From: an uncultured Granulosicoccaceae bacterium
Lineage (GTDB): Bacteria > Pseudomonadota > Gammaproteobacteria > Granulosicoccales > Granulosicoccaceae
Direction: 5' to 3'
DNA length: 64,000 nt
Assembly (NCBI GenBank): GCA_938035525.1
Contig: CALHOI010000035.1
Location: forward strand, 1-64,000
Shown here in pieces: positions 18,602 through 27,643 of this stretch. The position numbers and the translations under genes are program-made. Below the pieces are notes generated by a model, which was not told where the DNA came from, did no database searches, and saw only the letters and a list, made by a program, of their open reading frames with translations. How positions within the stretch are numbered: position 1 is the stretch's first letter; each line of letters begins with the position of its first letter.

Positions 18602-18698
18602 AATGAATTAACACAACACAGCAAACGACTCTCTGTAACTTATTGTTTATATTGATTTTTATTCATCTCCTAGCGACATCCACACGCCATTTTATTAG

Positions 18699-18712
18699 GG
18701 ATTGAATATTGC
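18699..18712 (+). promoter_or_regulatory. candidate sigma54 promoter of ntrBC
   Basis: GG (18699-18700), exactly 10 bp, then GC (18711-18712) in the context ATATTGCAC gives a -24/-12 element with a perfect TTGCA at -12. The -24 half (TAGGGA) is a poorer match. Transcription would begin at about 18724, only a few bases before the ntrB start, which would make a nearly leaderless message. Confidence 0.45.
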
Positions 18713-18727
18713 ACCAATACCTACGTG

Positions 18728-19795
18728 ATGACCACAGATACCGACATATTGGGTGAGTTCGCGTTGTTGGACCAACTGTCCACATCCGTACTGTTGCTCG
18801 ACAAAAAGCTACACATCGTTTACGCGAATGCGGCTGCAGAACAGCTGATGAGCACAAGTCGGCAACGTACGCTGGGCAAACGCCTGATCGACATCGTAGC
18901 CGTGTCCGATGAGCTGCTGCAACGATTGCGCGATGCCATTGCGCACAACCAATCCTTCACTGACCGGCAAGCGACGTTAGAACCGCACGGGTACGATCCG
19001 GTTGTGGTGGACTGTGTGATTACGCCACACACCACGCAAAATAACCAACGCGGTTTACTGGTGGAAATCGATGCACTTGATCGCTCTTTACGTATTGCCA
19101 GAGAAGAAGCCATGTTGTCGCAACAAGAGCACACACGCTCTTTGTTAAGAGGTCTTGCACATGAAATTAAAAACCCCCTGGGCGGACTCAGGGGTGCAGC
19201 GCAGTTACTGGACAAGCAGTTAATCGAACCCGAACTGCACGAATACACATCCATCATCATGGACGAAGCCGACCGGTTGCGGGTTCTTATAGATCGGATG
19301 CTGGGGCCAGTTACACGACCACAGCGTGAAGCCGTGAACATTCATGAAGCACTTGAGCACGTTAGAAAAATCCTGCTGGTTGGCGCACCCAGTGGTGTCA
19401 AGATCCAGTTTGACTATGATGTCAGCATCCCTGAATTTACGTCCGATCGTGATCGACTGATTCAGGTGATATTAAACATCGCCGGCAACGCCATGAACGC
19501 TGTTGGCGATAACGGCAACATACTGTTTAAATCACGTGTTATCAGCAGTTTCACCATAGGCGCTGAGCGTCACCCACTGGTTGCATCACTGGAAATTCAG
19601 GACGATGGGCCAGGAGTACCAGCCGACATACTTGATCAAATTTTTTATCCGATGGTTTCAGGCACGGACAACGGCACCGGGCTTGGTTTGTCTATTGCGC
19701 AATCCATCACGAATCAAATTGGTGGCCTTATAGAGTGCCACAGTGAACCAGGTAACACGGTGTTCACCATACTAATTCCTTTGGAGCTAACATGA
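18728..19795 (+). CDS. ntrB: nitrogen regulation sensor kinase NtrB
   Basis: The 355-residue cytoplasmic histidine kinase/phosphatase NtrB (GlnL) controls NtrC in response to PII. It has an N-terminal PAS domain (LLDQLSTSVLLLDKKLHIVYANAAAEQL), the HisKA H-box GLAHEIKNPLGGLRG with phospho-acceptor His145, and a HATPase_c domain with N-box NIAGNAMNAVGD, DDGPGVP and GTGLGLSIAQS. No membrane segment is present, as expected. Either GTG 18725 or ATG 18728 can start it. No Shine-Dalgarno is visible before either, consistent with the very short leader inferred for the sigma54 promoter. It overlaps ntrC by 4 bp (ATGA). Confidence 0.95.
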   Translation: MTTDTDILGEFALLDQLSTSVLLLDKKLHIVYANAAAEQLMSTSRQRTLGKRLIDIVAVSDELLQRLRDAIAHNQSFTDRQATLEPHGYDPVVVDCVITPHTTQNNQRGLLVEIDALDRSLRIAREEAMLSQQEHTRSLLRGLAHEIKNPLGGLRGAAQLLDKQLIEPELHEYTSIIMDEADRLRVLIDRMLGPVTRPQREAVNIHEALEHVRKILLVGAPSGVKIQFDYDVSIPEFTSDRDRLIQVILNIAGNAMNAVGDNGNILFKSRVISSFTIGAERHPLVASLEIQDDGPGVPADILDQIFYPMVSGTDNGTGLGLSIAQSITNQIGGLIECHSEPGNTVFTILIPLELT

Positions 19796-21204
19796 ACACA
19801 GAAAACGTTTGGGTTATCGATGACGATAAATCAATTCGATGGGTGCTCGAAAAAGCCTTTAAACAAGCACAGATAAACGTCACTACGTTTGAGTCGGCTG
19901 ATGAGGCGCTGGAGTTAATACGAGCCAATGCGCTACCACCCAATGCCGTCATCAGCGACATTCGTATGCCAGGTTCTGACGGCATATCGTTACTAAAACA
20001 AGTTAAAACGGTACACCCGGATTTGCCCATTTTAATCATGACCGCGTTTTCTGATCTGGACAGCACAGTTGCCGCTTTTGAAGAAGGTGCGTTCGAATAC
20101 ATACCAAAGCCCTTCGATGTTGATACGGTGATAGAACGCACACGCCAAGCGTGCGCTGCTCAGCGGGAGAAAACCAAAAAACCGGTTCGCCATAACAAAA
20201 CACCAGCAAACAAACCGACACACGAAGAGCTCATTGGTGACGCACCGGCTATGCAAGAGGTGTTTAAAGCCATTGGCCGCATGAGCAAATCCAAAATAAC
20301 CGTCATGATCAATGGTGAATCGGGTACCGGCAAAGAACTGATAGCACAGGCACTGCATCGTCACAGCCCCCGCAGTCAACAGCCGTTTGTGGCATTGAAC
20401 ATGGCTGCTATTCCACACGACTTAATGGAATCAGAATTATTTGGGCATGAAAAAGGCTCGTTCACCGGCGCGCAATCGACCCGCATAGGACGATTCGAAC
20501 AATCCAACGGCGGCACATTGTTTCTGGATGAAATTGGCGACATGCCAGCCACCTTGCAAACGCGGTTGTTGCGCGTGCTGGCAGACGGACAGTTTTATCG
20601 TGTGGGTGGACAATCACCGATTGTTGTGGATGTGCGCATTATTGCTGCAACCCATCAAAACCTAGAAGAGCTTGTTGAACAAAAATTGTTTCGCGAAGAT
20701 CTGTTTCATCGCCTCAATGTGATACGCATAGAAGCACCGCCACTGCGCGAGCGTCGTGAAGACATTCCAATGTTGCTGGAACACTTTTTAGAAAAAGCCG
20801 CGGTAGAGCTCAATGAAACCGCTAAAACCATGTCACCCGAGTTTAAGGCGTATATCAGCGCATTGCCATGGCCTGGCAATGTGCGGCAATTACAAAACAC
20901 GGCCCACTGGCTAACAGTCATGGCAAACAACAACGAGCTGGAAGTCGCAGATTTACCCAAGCACAATCAGGATTTACCTATCCAGGTTGATACTGACTGG
21001 CAAGCAGGCTTCAGACAATGGGCAAACAAAGCCTTGCACGAGGGTGAAACCAATTTATTGGCCACTGCAACACCTGCCATCGAACGTATATTGATTCAAG
21101 TGGCGTTAAACAAAACGCAAGACAAGCGCCAGGAGGCTGCACGACTATTGGGTTGGGGTCGCAACACTTTAACGCGAAAAATAAAAGAGCTTGAATTGGA
21201 TTGA
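19792..21204 (+). CDS. ntrC: nitrogen regulation response regulator NtrC
   Basis: This 470-residue sigma54-dependent activator has a receiver domain with phosphorylation site Asp56 (VISDIRMPG) and a central AAA+ domain with Walker A GESGTGKE and Walker B GGTLFLDEIGD. The sigma54-contact loop reads GSFTGA, a natural variant of GAFTGA. A C-terminal Fis-like helix-turn-helix follows (RQEAARLLGWGRNTLTRKIKEL). Phosphorylated by NtrB, it binds paired dyads and activates nitrogen-scavenging promoters; the dyads upstream of ntrB, GSII and GSI are natural targets. Translational overlap with ntrB keeps the pair balanced. Confidence 0.96.
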   Translation: MNTENVWVIDDDKSIRWVLEKAFKQAQINVTTFESADEALELIRANALPPNAVISDIRMPGSDGISLLKQVKTVHPDLPILIMTAFSDLDSTVAAFEEGAFEYIPKPFDVDTVIERTRQACAAQREKTKKPVRHNKTPANKPTHEELIGDAPAMQEVFKAIGRMSKSKITVMINGESGTGKELIAQALHRHSPRSQQPFVALNMAAIPHDLMESELFGHEKGSFTGAQSTRIGRFEQSNGGTLFLDEIGDMPATLQTRLLRVLADGQFYRVGGQSPIVVDVRIIAATHQNLEELVEQKLFREDLFHRLNVIRIEAPPLRERREDIPMLLEHFLEKAAVELNETAKTMSPEFKAYISALPWPGNVRQLQNTAHWLTVMANNNELEVADLPKHNQDLPIQVDTDWQAGFRQWANKALHEGETNLLATATPAIERILIQVALNKTQDKRQEAARLLGWGRNTLTRKIKELELD

Positions 21205-21313
21205 TGCCTGCGATTGTTGACATCAAGTCCGACAGCAATGCGGGTTACTAGGTCTGTAAGAACAGTTGTAAGAACAGTCAGAAAGAACGGTCGGTATAAA
21301 CTTGGTTATAACG

Positions 21314-22150
21314 TTATGACCTGGAGCCGCGTTTTATCAAGGCTTCAATATCACCAAATGATGCAGCCGATTCAAATGCATCGAATCGACCATCATCCAA
21401 TATAGCATTGGCAGCGCTAATCATGCTGCCAATGGCAGTACGCGCCAAAGACGACCCAACACTGACACGTTGCACACCGCACTGTTGTAGCTGATCAGTG
21501 GTCACACCACGCAGTGCAATACCAGCCACCACATTCACCGGCTTGGTGAGCGCATCACACACCGATTTAATAGTGTGGGTATCGGGCAAGCCCGGTGCGT
21601 ACAACACATCCGCACCAACGGCTTCATAACCTTGCAGCCGCGCTAACGTATCGTCAATATCGGGACGTCCGTGCAAGTAGTTTTCAGCACGCGCTGTTAA
21701 TGTGAAGTTAAAGTCGAGAGTGTTAACAGCCTCAACCGCGGCTTGTATGCGCTCAATCGCAAACGATTTTTCATAAATCGGATTGTTTTTATCACCGGTG
21801 GTGTCTTCTATGGTACAGCCAACCAATCCAGTCTGCGCCGCAGCATAAATGGTTTTTTGAACCTCCTCTGGAGAATCACCGTAGCCATTTTCCAAGTCGG
21901 CCGATACGGGTAGATCGGTGGCTTCAACAATTTGCTTTGCGTGCTCAAGCGCTTCTTCGCGTTGCACAGAACCAATTGAATCAAGCTTGCCTTGCGAAAA
22001 CGCGTAGCCGGCACTGGTGGTCGCCAGCGCTTCAAAACCGAGCGCTGCCAACATTTTTGCTGAACCCCTATCCCATGGATTAGGCAGCACAAACAACTTA
22101 TCGCGTTGATGAAGTTGAACAAACTGATCTGCTTTCGCGGGTTGAGACAA
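21314..22150 (-). CDS. isocitrate lyase/PEP mutase-family protein
   Basis: The 278-residue TIM-barrel protein of the PEP mutase/isocitrate lyase superfamily has FVLPNPWDRGSAKML at the first strand, the metal/phosphate segment LENGYGDSPEEV, IEDTTGDK, TARAENYLHG, and ADVLYAPGLPD. The catalytic KKCGH loop of true isocitrate lyases is replaced by the SADLENGYGD type. It therefore belongs to the large group annotated as oxaloacetate decarboxylase-like or carboxyvinyl-carboxyphosphonate phosphorylmutase-like, whose exact substrates are mostly unknown. It is cytoplasmic and convergent with ntrC. Confidence 0.85.
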   Translation of the reverse strand: MSQPAKADQFVQLHQRDKLFVLPNPWDRGSAKMLAALGFEALATTSAGYAFSQGKLDSIGSVQREEALEHAKQIVEATDLPVSADLENGYGDSPEEVQKTIYAAAQTGLVGCTIEDTTGDKNNPIYEKSFAIERIQAAVEAVNTLDFNFTLTARAENYLHGRPDIDDTLARLQGYEAVGADVLYAPGLPDTHTIKSVCDALTKPVNVVAGIALRGVTTDQLQQCGVQRVSVGSSLARTAIGSMISAANAILDDGRFDAFESAASFGDIEALIKRGSRS

Positions 22151-22205
22151 AGCACTCCTCCATTAAAGCATTGTTGTTATGCCAATCACCGTTATGCGTT
22201 TTTAG

Positions 22206-22253
22206 TCAGAAATTTGTACTCTGAAATTTGTACTCTGAAGTTTTTACTCTGAC
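22206..22253. repeat. 14-bp tandem repeat (three units plus partial)
   Basis: Three head-to-tail 14-bp units (TCAGAAATTTGTAC, TCTGAAATTTGTAC, TCTGAAGTTTTTAC; 22206-22247) run into TCTGACCCC. Read on the minus strand the edge is GGGGTCAGAGTAAAA. As I remember it, this string recurs in arrays around IS200-like/REP-associated elements of many Gammaproteobacteria. No transposase is present here, so this would be a remnant. It lies just downstream of the pseudopilin stop. Confidence 0.6.
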
Positions 22254-22257
22254 CCCA

Positions 22258-23058
22258 TTATTCTCTGAGTACGCCGGCGCAATTGGTGTGACCAGATTCA
22301 ATGTCCCACTGTCCGTCTTTGGTGCAGGCGGTTCGGTAGGCGCGGTGTACTCGAAAGCGACCGGTGGATGGCTGTCCATCGTCAAGCTTGGCATCCAGCT
22401 GCGATAAAATGCTAACGGGTATTTGCTCGCCGGTGAAAATTTCGTGCGCCAGGCCATCGACATCGGCCGCCTGCGCGCTATAACTGATTTTATAAAAGCC
22501 GTTAAACGGATTTTTAGGGCAGGTACCCGGAGCGCAGGTCATGTCTGAGGCTGAGCCGGCTGAACCGTGTGCGCCATCGAAGTTGCCGGGAATAAATCCG
22601 GCCAGTGCCATTTGCTGCCAAACACCCGCACGCTCCTGGCTGTCGTCAATGCGCCCGTTACCGTTGCCCTGTTTGGCCGCACTGTCGATTTGATTCTGGG
22701 CGTTGGAAAAATCTCCGGGAATGGAGCGATAGCGCTCCTGAAACGAATACCAGGCAGCACGGATGCCCGACACATCGGTGGACAATGAGCGTACCCGAGC
22801 AGAATCAATTAACGACTGACCTTTAAAAACGCCACCGAGAATAAGGCCGATAATAACCAGCACGATGGCAATTTCCACCAACGTAAAACCACGCTGCGCA
22901 CTAAAGCGGCGAGTCTGCTGGCGTTGAAAACCCGGGGTTATCTTTTTTTGAACAGCTTTCTGAATAGCTTGATGGGCTACTTTTTGCGTTGCTTCGTCAG
23001 CGACTTGTTGAGCTACTTTTTTGATTGCGATTGTTAGTGGCATGGCTGTCTGTGACAT
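22258..23058 (-). CDS. pseudopilin with an unusually long leader
   Basis: The 266-residue protein has the type IV pilin/pseudopilin signature QRG|FTLVEIAIVLVIIGLILGG followed by a globular domain (residues about 85-266) with four or more cysteines, as in secreted minor pilins. The ATG at 23058 has an excellent GGAGGTG site 6 bases upstream, so the leader before the cleavage Gly57 is 57 residues. This is far longer than the usual 5-30, and it is rich in Ala/Gln/Lys with an amphipathic look (VAQQVADEATQKVAHQAIQK). The prepilin peptidase PilD would cut after Gly57. No other pilus or type II secretion gene is adjacent, so its machine is unknown. Confidence 0.82.
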   Translation of the reverse strand: MSQTAMPLTIAIKKVAQQVADEATQKVAHQAIQKAVQKKITPGFQRQQTRRFSAQRGFTLVEIAIVLVIIGLILGGVFKGQSLIDSARVRSLSTDVSGIRAAWYSFQERYRSIPGDFSNAQNQIDSAAKQGNGNGRIDDSQERAGVWQQMALAGFIPGNFDGAHGSAGSASDMTCAPGTCPKNPFNGFYKISYSAQAADVDGLAHEIFTGEQIPVSILSQLDAKLDDGQPSTGRFRVHRAYRTACTKDGQWDIESGHTNCAGVLRE

Positions 23059-23253
23059 GGTTGCACCTCCGTGAATAATAATGTCAATGTGTCTATCTGC
23101 ACGACTCCTTCGCGCGACCACAGTGTCTGACATCAGCAATAAAATAGCAATGACTTTTTCGTTTTAGTCTGATTCTAATTTGAACAGGTAAACGTCAAAC
23201 GTAACAATGTACAACTGACCAAATTGCGCAAAAAAATGCGCAAAAAATCCTGG

Positions 23254-24648
23254 TTAAAAAGGCGCACTGCGAGGCACACGCGGAAATGGAATGGCATCAC
23301 GGATATTTTCCATACCGGTAACGTAGGTGACCAGTCGCTCAAAACCAAGACCAAAACCGGCGTGTGGCGCGGTACCGTATCGGCGCAAGTCGCGATACCA
23401 GCCCAAGTGCTCGTAAAGATCGTTCTCGTGTAATCTGGCATCAAGATAATCCAGCCGTTCCTCACGTTGCGAGCCACCGATAATTTCGCCAATGCCGGGC
23501 GCCAGTACATCCATTGCCGCCACGGTTTTTTCATCGTCGTTTAAACGCATGTAAAAAGCTTTGATTTCTTTGGGGTAGTTCATGAGCACAATGGGGCGAC
23601 CCACGTGTTCTTCGGCCAGGTAGCGTTCGTGCTCCGATTGTAAATCCAGCCCCCAACTCACTGGAAACTCGAATTTCTTTTTGGCGGATTTTAAAATCTC
23701 GATAGCGTCGGTGTAATCCATTCGTTCAAAGTTCGACGTCACCACCGATTGCAATCGGTTTAGCGCTTCCTTATCGACACGTTGAGAAAAGAACGCCATG
23801 TCACTTTCGCACTCTTCCAAAACGGCATTAAAAAGATACTTCAGGAAGTCTTCTGCCAATGCCGCGTTATCGGCCAGGTCGGCAAAAGCAACCTCAGGCT
23901 CAATCATCCAGAACTCGGCCAGATGACGACTGGTGTTTGAGTTTTCGGCACGAAAGGTTGGCCCAAAGGTATACACCTTTGACAAGGCCATGGCGTAAGC
24001 TTCGGCATTCAGTTGCCCTGATACGGTCAGGAAGGCCTCACTACCAAAAAAATCCTGATTAAAATCAACGTCGCCTTTGTCGGTGCGCGGCGTGTTTACC
24101 ATGTCGAGCGTGCTAACCCGAAACAACTCACCAGCACCTTCGCAATCACTGGTGGTAATTAAAGGCGTGTTTACCCAATGAAACTCACGTTCATGAAAAT
24201 AACGATGCACCGCACTGGACAACGTTGAACGTACACGACTGATTGCACCAAAAGCGTTGGTACGAGGACGTAAGTGCGCCACGCTGCGCAAATACTCGAA
24301 GGTATGACGCTTTTTGGCAATCGGGTAGGTTTCCGGATCGTCAACCCAGCCACTGACACTGATTTGGCTGGCAAGAATTTCCACACTCTGACCCTTGCCT
24401 TGCGACTCAACCAACTTGCCGGTAACTTCCACCGCACAACCAGAAGATAGTTGCAGCACTTCGGTTTCATAGTTAGTTAAGTTCGACTCTACAACCACTT
24501 GCATGGCATCAAAGCAGGAACCGTCGTACACGGCTACAAACGACAAACCCGCTTTGGAGTCTCTTCGACTACGGACCCAACCTTTAATCAGCACATCGCT
24601 GCCAATAGAACCGGATTTAATAACACTGTCGATAGATTGATAAGTCAT
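23254..24648 (-). CDS. asnS: asparagine--tRNA ligase
   Basis: This 464-residue class IIb aminoacyl-tRNA synthetase charges tRNA-Asn. It has an N-terminal OB-fold anticodon domain ([22 protein letters not shown]) and class II motif 2 [21 protein letters not shown], a signature that separates AsnRS from AspRS. It also has [13 protein letters not shown] and motif 3 [12 protein letters not shown]. The ATG at 24648 is used; the ORF-track start adds 56 residues that have no family match and overlap the promoter area. It lies just downstream of holA on the same strand. Confidence 0.96.
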   Translation of the reverse strand: MTYQSIDSVIKSGSIGSDVLIKGWVRSRRDSKAGLSFVAVYDGSCFDAMQVVVESNLTNYETEVLQLSSGCAVEVTGKLVESQGKGQSVEILASQISVSGWVDDPETYPIAKKRHTFEYLRSVAHLRPRTNAFGAISRVRSTLSSAVHRYFHEREFHWVNTPLITTSDCEGAGELFRVSTLDMVNTPRTDKGDVDFNQDFFGSEAFLTVSGQLNAEAYAMALSKVYTFGPTFRAENSNTSRHLAEFWMIEPEVAFADLADNAALAEDFLKYLFNAVLEECESDMAFFSQRVDKEALNRLQSVVTSNFERMDYTDAIEILKSAKKKFEFPVSWGLDLQSEHERYLAEEHVGRPIVLMNYPKEIKAFYMRLNDDEKTVAAMDVLAPGIGEIIGGSQREERLDYLDARLHENDLYEHLGWYRDLRRYGTAPHAGFGLGFERLVTYVTGMENIRDAIPFPRVPRSAPF

Positions 24649-24724
24649 AGTGAAGATAATAGGGTGCAGATTATGTTGTTGGAAGATAGGACTACATGCT
24701 ACGCAGTATGTGAATGTGCATACG

Positions 24725-25768
24725 CTAACCCAATACTGCCTGATCAATCGGTGAAACGGTTTGCGATGTTCCGCAGAGTTTAACCACCAGCGATTCAAAC
24801 GTATCCCAGACATCACCGGTCGCGTGACCTTTAACTAATCTGTCGAGCTGGGTGGTAGCGCCAAGCATGTGCAACCAGCTGGCAGCGTTATGCCGAGCCA
24901 GTGCTGTTTTAAGTGGTGCTGCTCGGCTCTGCCAAACACCGGCCCCTTTTAACGCCGCGTCAACACCCACTCCTTGTTCGCAGGCTTCGGCAGCACGAGC
25001 ACCGCTGCGAATTTCCTGCGACAGTGCCCATAGAATTAACACCGGTGCAACCGCTTCGTCACGCAGTCCACGCACAACACGCACAGCTCGCGCACTTTGG
25101 CCGGCCAATGCAGATTGCACCAAATCACCAATGGAATAGCGAGCACTATCGGCCACCGCCTCGAGCACTTGCTCGGCAGTGAGTTCACCTTTGGGATAAA
25201 GCAAGGCCAGTCGTTCAACTTCCTGAGCAGCGGCGAGCATGTTTCCCTCGACACGCTCAGTGATTAACAACACCGCCTCGTTAGTGGCCCGCAAACCGAC
25301 CCCGGCTAACTTGTTGCTTAACCAACGCTGGAGTTTGGCCGCCTCAATAGGCCACACGGCAATGGTGACGCCCACTTTATCGATGGCTTTAAACCAGGCA
25401 CTGCTGCTGCCACCACGATCAAGTTTTGCACTGGTGATAATAAGCAACACATCGCTGGCTGGATTGGCGCAGTATTGTTTAAGCACCTCGCCGCCAGTGC
25501 GACCAGGCTTGCCGGTGGGCAGGCGTAACTCGATGATGCGCTTTTCTGCAAACAACGACATGCTGTCGGCTGCTTCACGAAAAGCCGACCAATCGGCCTC
25601 TTCGTTGGCGATAAGCACCTGACGCTCATCAAAGCCATTGGCACGGGCATGCTCACGCAGTTGGTCACCCAGCTGCATAAGCTGATAAGGCTCATCGCCG
25701 TGCAGTAAATAGACAGGCGCGGTTTGTCGGGCTAGGTTGGCTTCAAGCTTGTCTGGGTAGATTTTCAC
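24725..25768 (-). CDS. holA: DNA polymerase III delta subunit
   Basis: The 347-residue clamp-loader delta subunit opens the beta sliding clamp during replication. It starts [39 protein letters not shown], the family opening. The AAA+-like fold is present without a functional P-loop, and the [11 protein letters not shown] and domain III helix region ([13 protein letters not shown]) are as expected. Size matches E. coli HolA (343 aa). It is the gene after the urease set on the same strand, 29 bp from the ureG stop. Confidence 0.93.
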   Translation of the reverse strand: MKIYPDKLEANLARQTAPVYLLHGDEPYQLMQLGDQLREHARANGFDERQVLIANEEADWSAFREAADSMSLFAEKRIIELRLPTGKPGRTGGEVLKQYCANPASDVLLIITSAKLDRGGSSSAWFKAIDKVGVTIAVWPIEAAKLQRWLSNKLAGVGLRATNEAVLLITERVEGNMLAAAQEVERLALLYPKGELTAEQVLEAVADSARYSIGDLVQSALAGQSARAVRVVRGLRDEAVAPVLILWALSQEIRSGARAAEACEQGVGVDAALKGAGVWQSRAAPLKTALARHNAASWLHMLGATTQLDRLVKGHATGDVWDTFESLVVKLCGTSQTVSPIDQAVLG

Positions 25769-25797
25769 CGTTTCATAGTAACAAAAACGGCTGGTTT

Positions 25798-26421
25798 TTA
25801 ATTCAGCATGCCCTCGTGCCGAATAAAGTTGGCAATGGTGCTAACCCCATCGCCTTGCTTCATGCAGGTAAACACAAATTGCTTGCCATCGCGCATTTTT
25901 TGCGCATCGGACTCCATCACAGCCAGAGACACATCCACATGTGGCGCTAAATCGGTTTTGTTGATGACTAAAAGGTCTGATCGCGTGATACCCGGCCCGC
26001 CTTTTCGAGGTATCTCCTCACCTTGCGCAACATCGATTATGTACAGGGTTAAATCAGCCAGCTCTGGGCTGAACGTTGCCGCCAGGTTATCACCGCCGCT
26101 TTCTATAAAGACAATATCGAGCTTGGGGAATTTCTCGACCAGCTGATCAATGGCCGCCAGGTTCATGGATGCATCTTCTCGAATGGCGGTGTGCGGGCAC
26201 CCGCCTGTTTCAACACCCACTATGCGATCGGACGTTAAGGCCTGGCTACGAACCAGCGCATCAGCATCTTCTCGTGTGTAAATATCGTTGGTCACCACGG
26301 CGATATCAAAGTCATCGCGCATGTGTTTACACAAGGCGTCCAGTATTGATGTTTTGCCAGAGCCAACAGGCCCACCGAGTCCAACCCGTAATGGGTTAGC
26401 AGTTTGTTTATTTGGAGTCAT
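25798..26421 (-). CDS. ureG: urease accessory GTPase UreG
   Basis: The 207-residue SIMIBI-class GTPase drives nickel insertion into urease together with UreD, UreF and UreE. Visible are the P-loop [12 protein letters not shown], the metal-binding [14 protein letters not shown] (Cys-Pro-His), [14 protein letters not shown], and the specificity motif [10 protein letters not shown]. It is cytoplasmic, and its length is canonical. It is last in the minus-strand urease series, 6 bp after ureF. Confidence 0.97.
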   Translation of the reverse strand: MTPNKQTANPLRVGLGGPVGSGKTSILDALCKHMRDDFDIAVVTNDIYTREDADALVRSQALTSDRIVGVETGGCPHTAIREDASMNLAAIDQLVEKFPKLDIVFIESGGDNLAATFSPELADLTLYIIDVAQGEEIPRKGGPGITRSDLLVINKTDLAPHVDVSLAVMESDAQKMRDGKQFVFTCMKQGDGVSTIANFIRHEGMLN

Positions 26422-26427
26422 TTTGAT

Positions 26428-27093
26428 TCAAGACCGATATACACGTGAGTATTGCACTTCATGGCCGCAGCTGGCCCTCGCCACTGCAGGAACAGAAAAT
26501 CCTATGGATTCGTTGGATACACCCAAGGCAGTATCAACTGCTTCACACAATTTGGGCAGCATGGCATGCAGCAAAGCTTGACCGTCGGATTGCCCAAGCG
26601 GAATAATTTTTACGCCATTAACAATGTAGGCGTCAAGCCAGTTATAGGCGAACGCGTGCAACAAGGCTTGCTCTTCTATGTGCCAGTTAACGCTGGCCCA
26701 GGCTATCGAGGCAAAAGGGGTTTGCTGCATGTTGGCTCTGTAGTTGTCGCAAACCTCATCGGGCAATGCATCGAGCACACGCAAGTATGCTTTCGCACGC
26801 GCGCGTTCTTCGGTACGGGACTCTGCAGTGTCACGAAAAGCCAGCGTCTCCTGACACCAATAAGTCACGCTTTGGATATCGTTGTTGGCACACGCACGAT
26901 AAATATTGCGTAACAGTGGCAGTTCCTGCCTGGCTAGGGGACCAACTGTAAGTTCATTGAGCCACTGTTCCAGATCAGAGCAACTAGTCACCCAACCTTC
27001 GTTGACGGCCCATTCAAGCCCTTGCGAATAGCTATACGCTCCAACCGGCAACACCGGGCTAAGCAACTGCATAAGACGCAAGTTAGCGAGCAC
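26428..27093 (-). CDS. ureF: urease accessory protein UreF
   Basis: This 221-residue all-helical protein acts as the activator bridging UreD and UreG in urease maturation. Family marks are LMQLLSPVLPVGAYSYSQGLEWAV at the amino end, LPLLRNIYRA, and IPLGQSDGQALLHAMLPKL towards the end. It starts with GTG, whose first G is the last base of the ureE TAG stop, so translation is tightly coupled to ureE. Confidence 0.95.
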   Translation of the reverse strand: MLANLRLMQLLSPVLPVGAYSYSQGLEWAVNEGWVTSCSDLEQWLNELTVGPLARQELPLLRNIYRACANNDIQSVTYWCQETLAFRDTAESRTEERARAKAYLRVLDALPDEVCDNYRANMQQTPFASIAWASVNWHIEEQALLHAFAYNWLDAYIVNGVKIIPLGQSDGQALLHAMLPKLCEAVDTALGVSNESIGFSVPAVARASCGHEVQYSRVYRS

Positions 27094-27641
27094 TAGTCGG
27101 CCTCTGCGTGGTCATGCTGGTGATGTGAGTGAGCGTGGGTGCGCGCGCCAACTGCCTTTTCGCCTTCTTCATGTTCATGGGCGTGATCATGGGCGTGCGT
27201 GTGGGCGTGATGATCAGAGCCGCTGTAAGCACCGTTTTCAGGATCGAAAGGTCGTTTTTCCGCTTTAACGGCTAAACCTAAACCAGCAAGCATTTCATCA
27301 AGCACATGATCGTGTAAATAAATGAGTTCGTCGTGGCCTATTTGCACTTGGGCATGACGATTGCCCACGTGATAGCAGGCACGAGCAAACAACTGTTTAT
27401 CGTCGGTTGCAGCCACAGAAACAGCTTCGGGTTCGGCGCTCACCTTTAATATCGAGCCGTCTTCACTGGCAAGCAAAGCACCATCAGACAATACCGCACC
27501 ACGTTCAATATCGATGCCTGCATCACCAGCTTGATTTTCCAACGTAATCCTTAAGCGTCCGCGCACGCGCTTATCAAACGAAAGTGCAACCCGGTAGTCT
27601 GGCGTTTTTTCACCTGCTACATGTTTGTTGAATATCAGCAT
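27093..27641 (-). CDS. ureE: urease nickel metallochaperone UreE
   Basis: The 182-residue UreE delivers nickel to the urease maturation complex. The N-terminal peptide-binding domain (ALSFDKRVRGRLRITLENQAGD) and the metal-binding domain (YHVGNRHAQVQIG) are typical. The C-terminal 45 residues form a strongly His-rich tail (HAHTHAHDHAHEHEEG, then HAHSHHQHDH) that can bind several nickel ions. The gene lies 2 bp after ureC and shares one base with ureF. Confidence 0.95.
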   Translation of the reverse strand: MLIFNKHVAGEKTPDYRVALSFDKRVRGRLRITLENQAGDAGIDIERGAVLSDGALLASEDGSILKVSAEPEAVSVAATDDKQLFARACYHVGNRHAQVQIGHDELIYLHDHVLDEMLAGLGLAVKAEKRPFDPENGAYSGSDHHAHTHAHDHAHEHEEGEKAVGARTHAHSHHQHDHAEAD

Positions 27642-27643
27642 GA

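Larger units (their letters stand above)
18339..18727. other. divergent regulatory region fimV/ntrB
   Basis: This 389-bp gene-free region contains two NtrC-type dyads and a candidate sigma54 promoter aimed at ntrB, annotated separately. No clear promoter for fimV was picked out. No RNA gene is seen. Confidence 0.6.

Noticed and set aside
21260-21290. Two copies of GTAAGAACAGT after ntrC
   Set aside because: Only two units in a short intergenic gap, with no structural or regulatory features.
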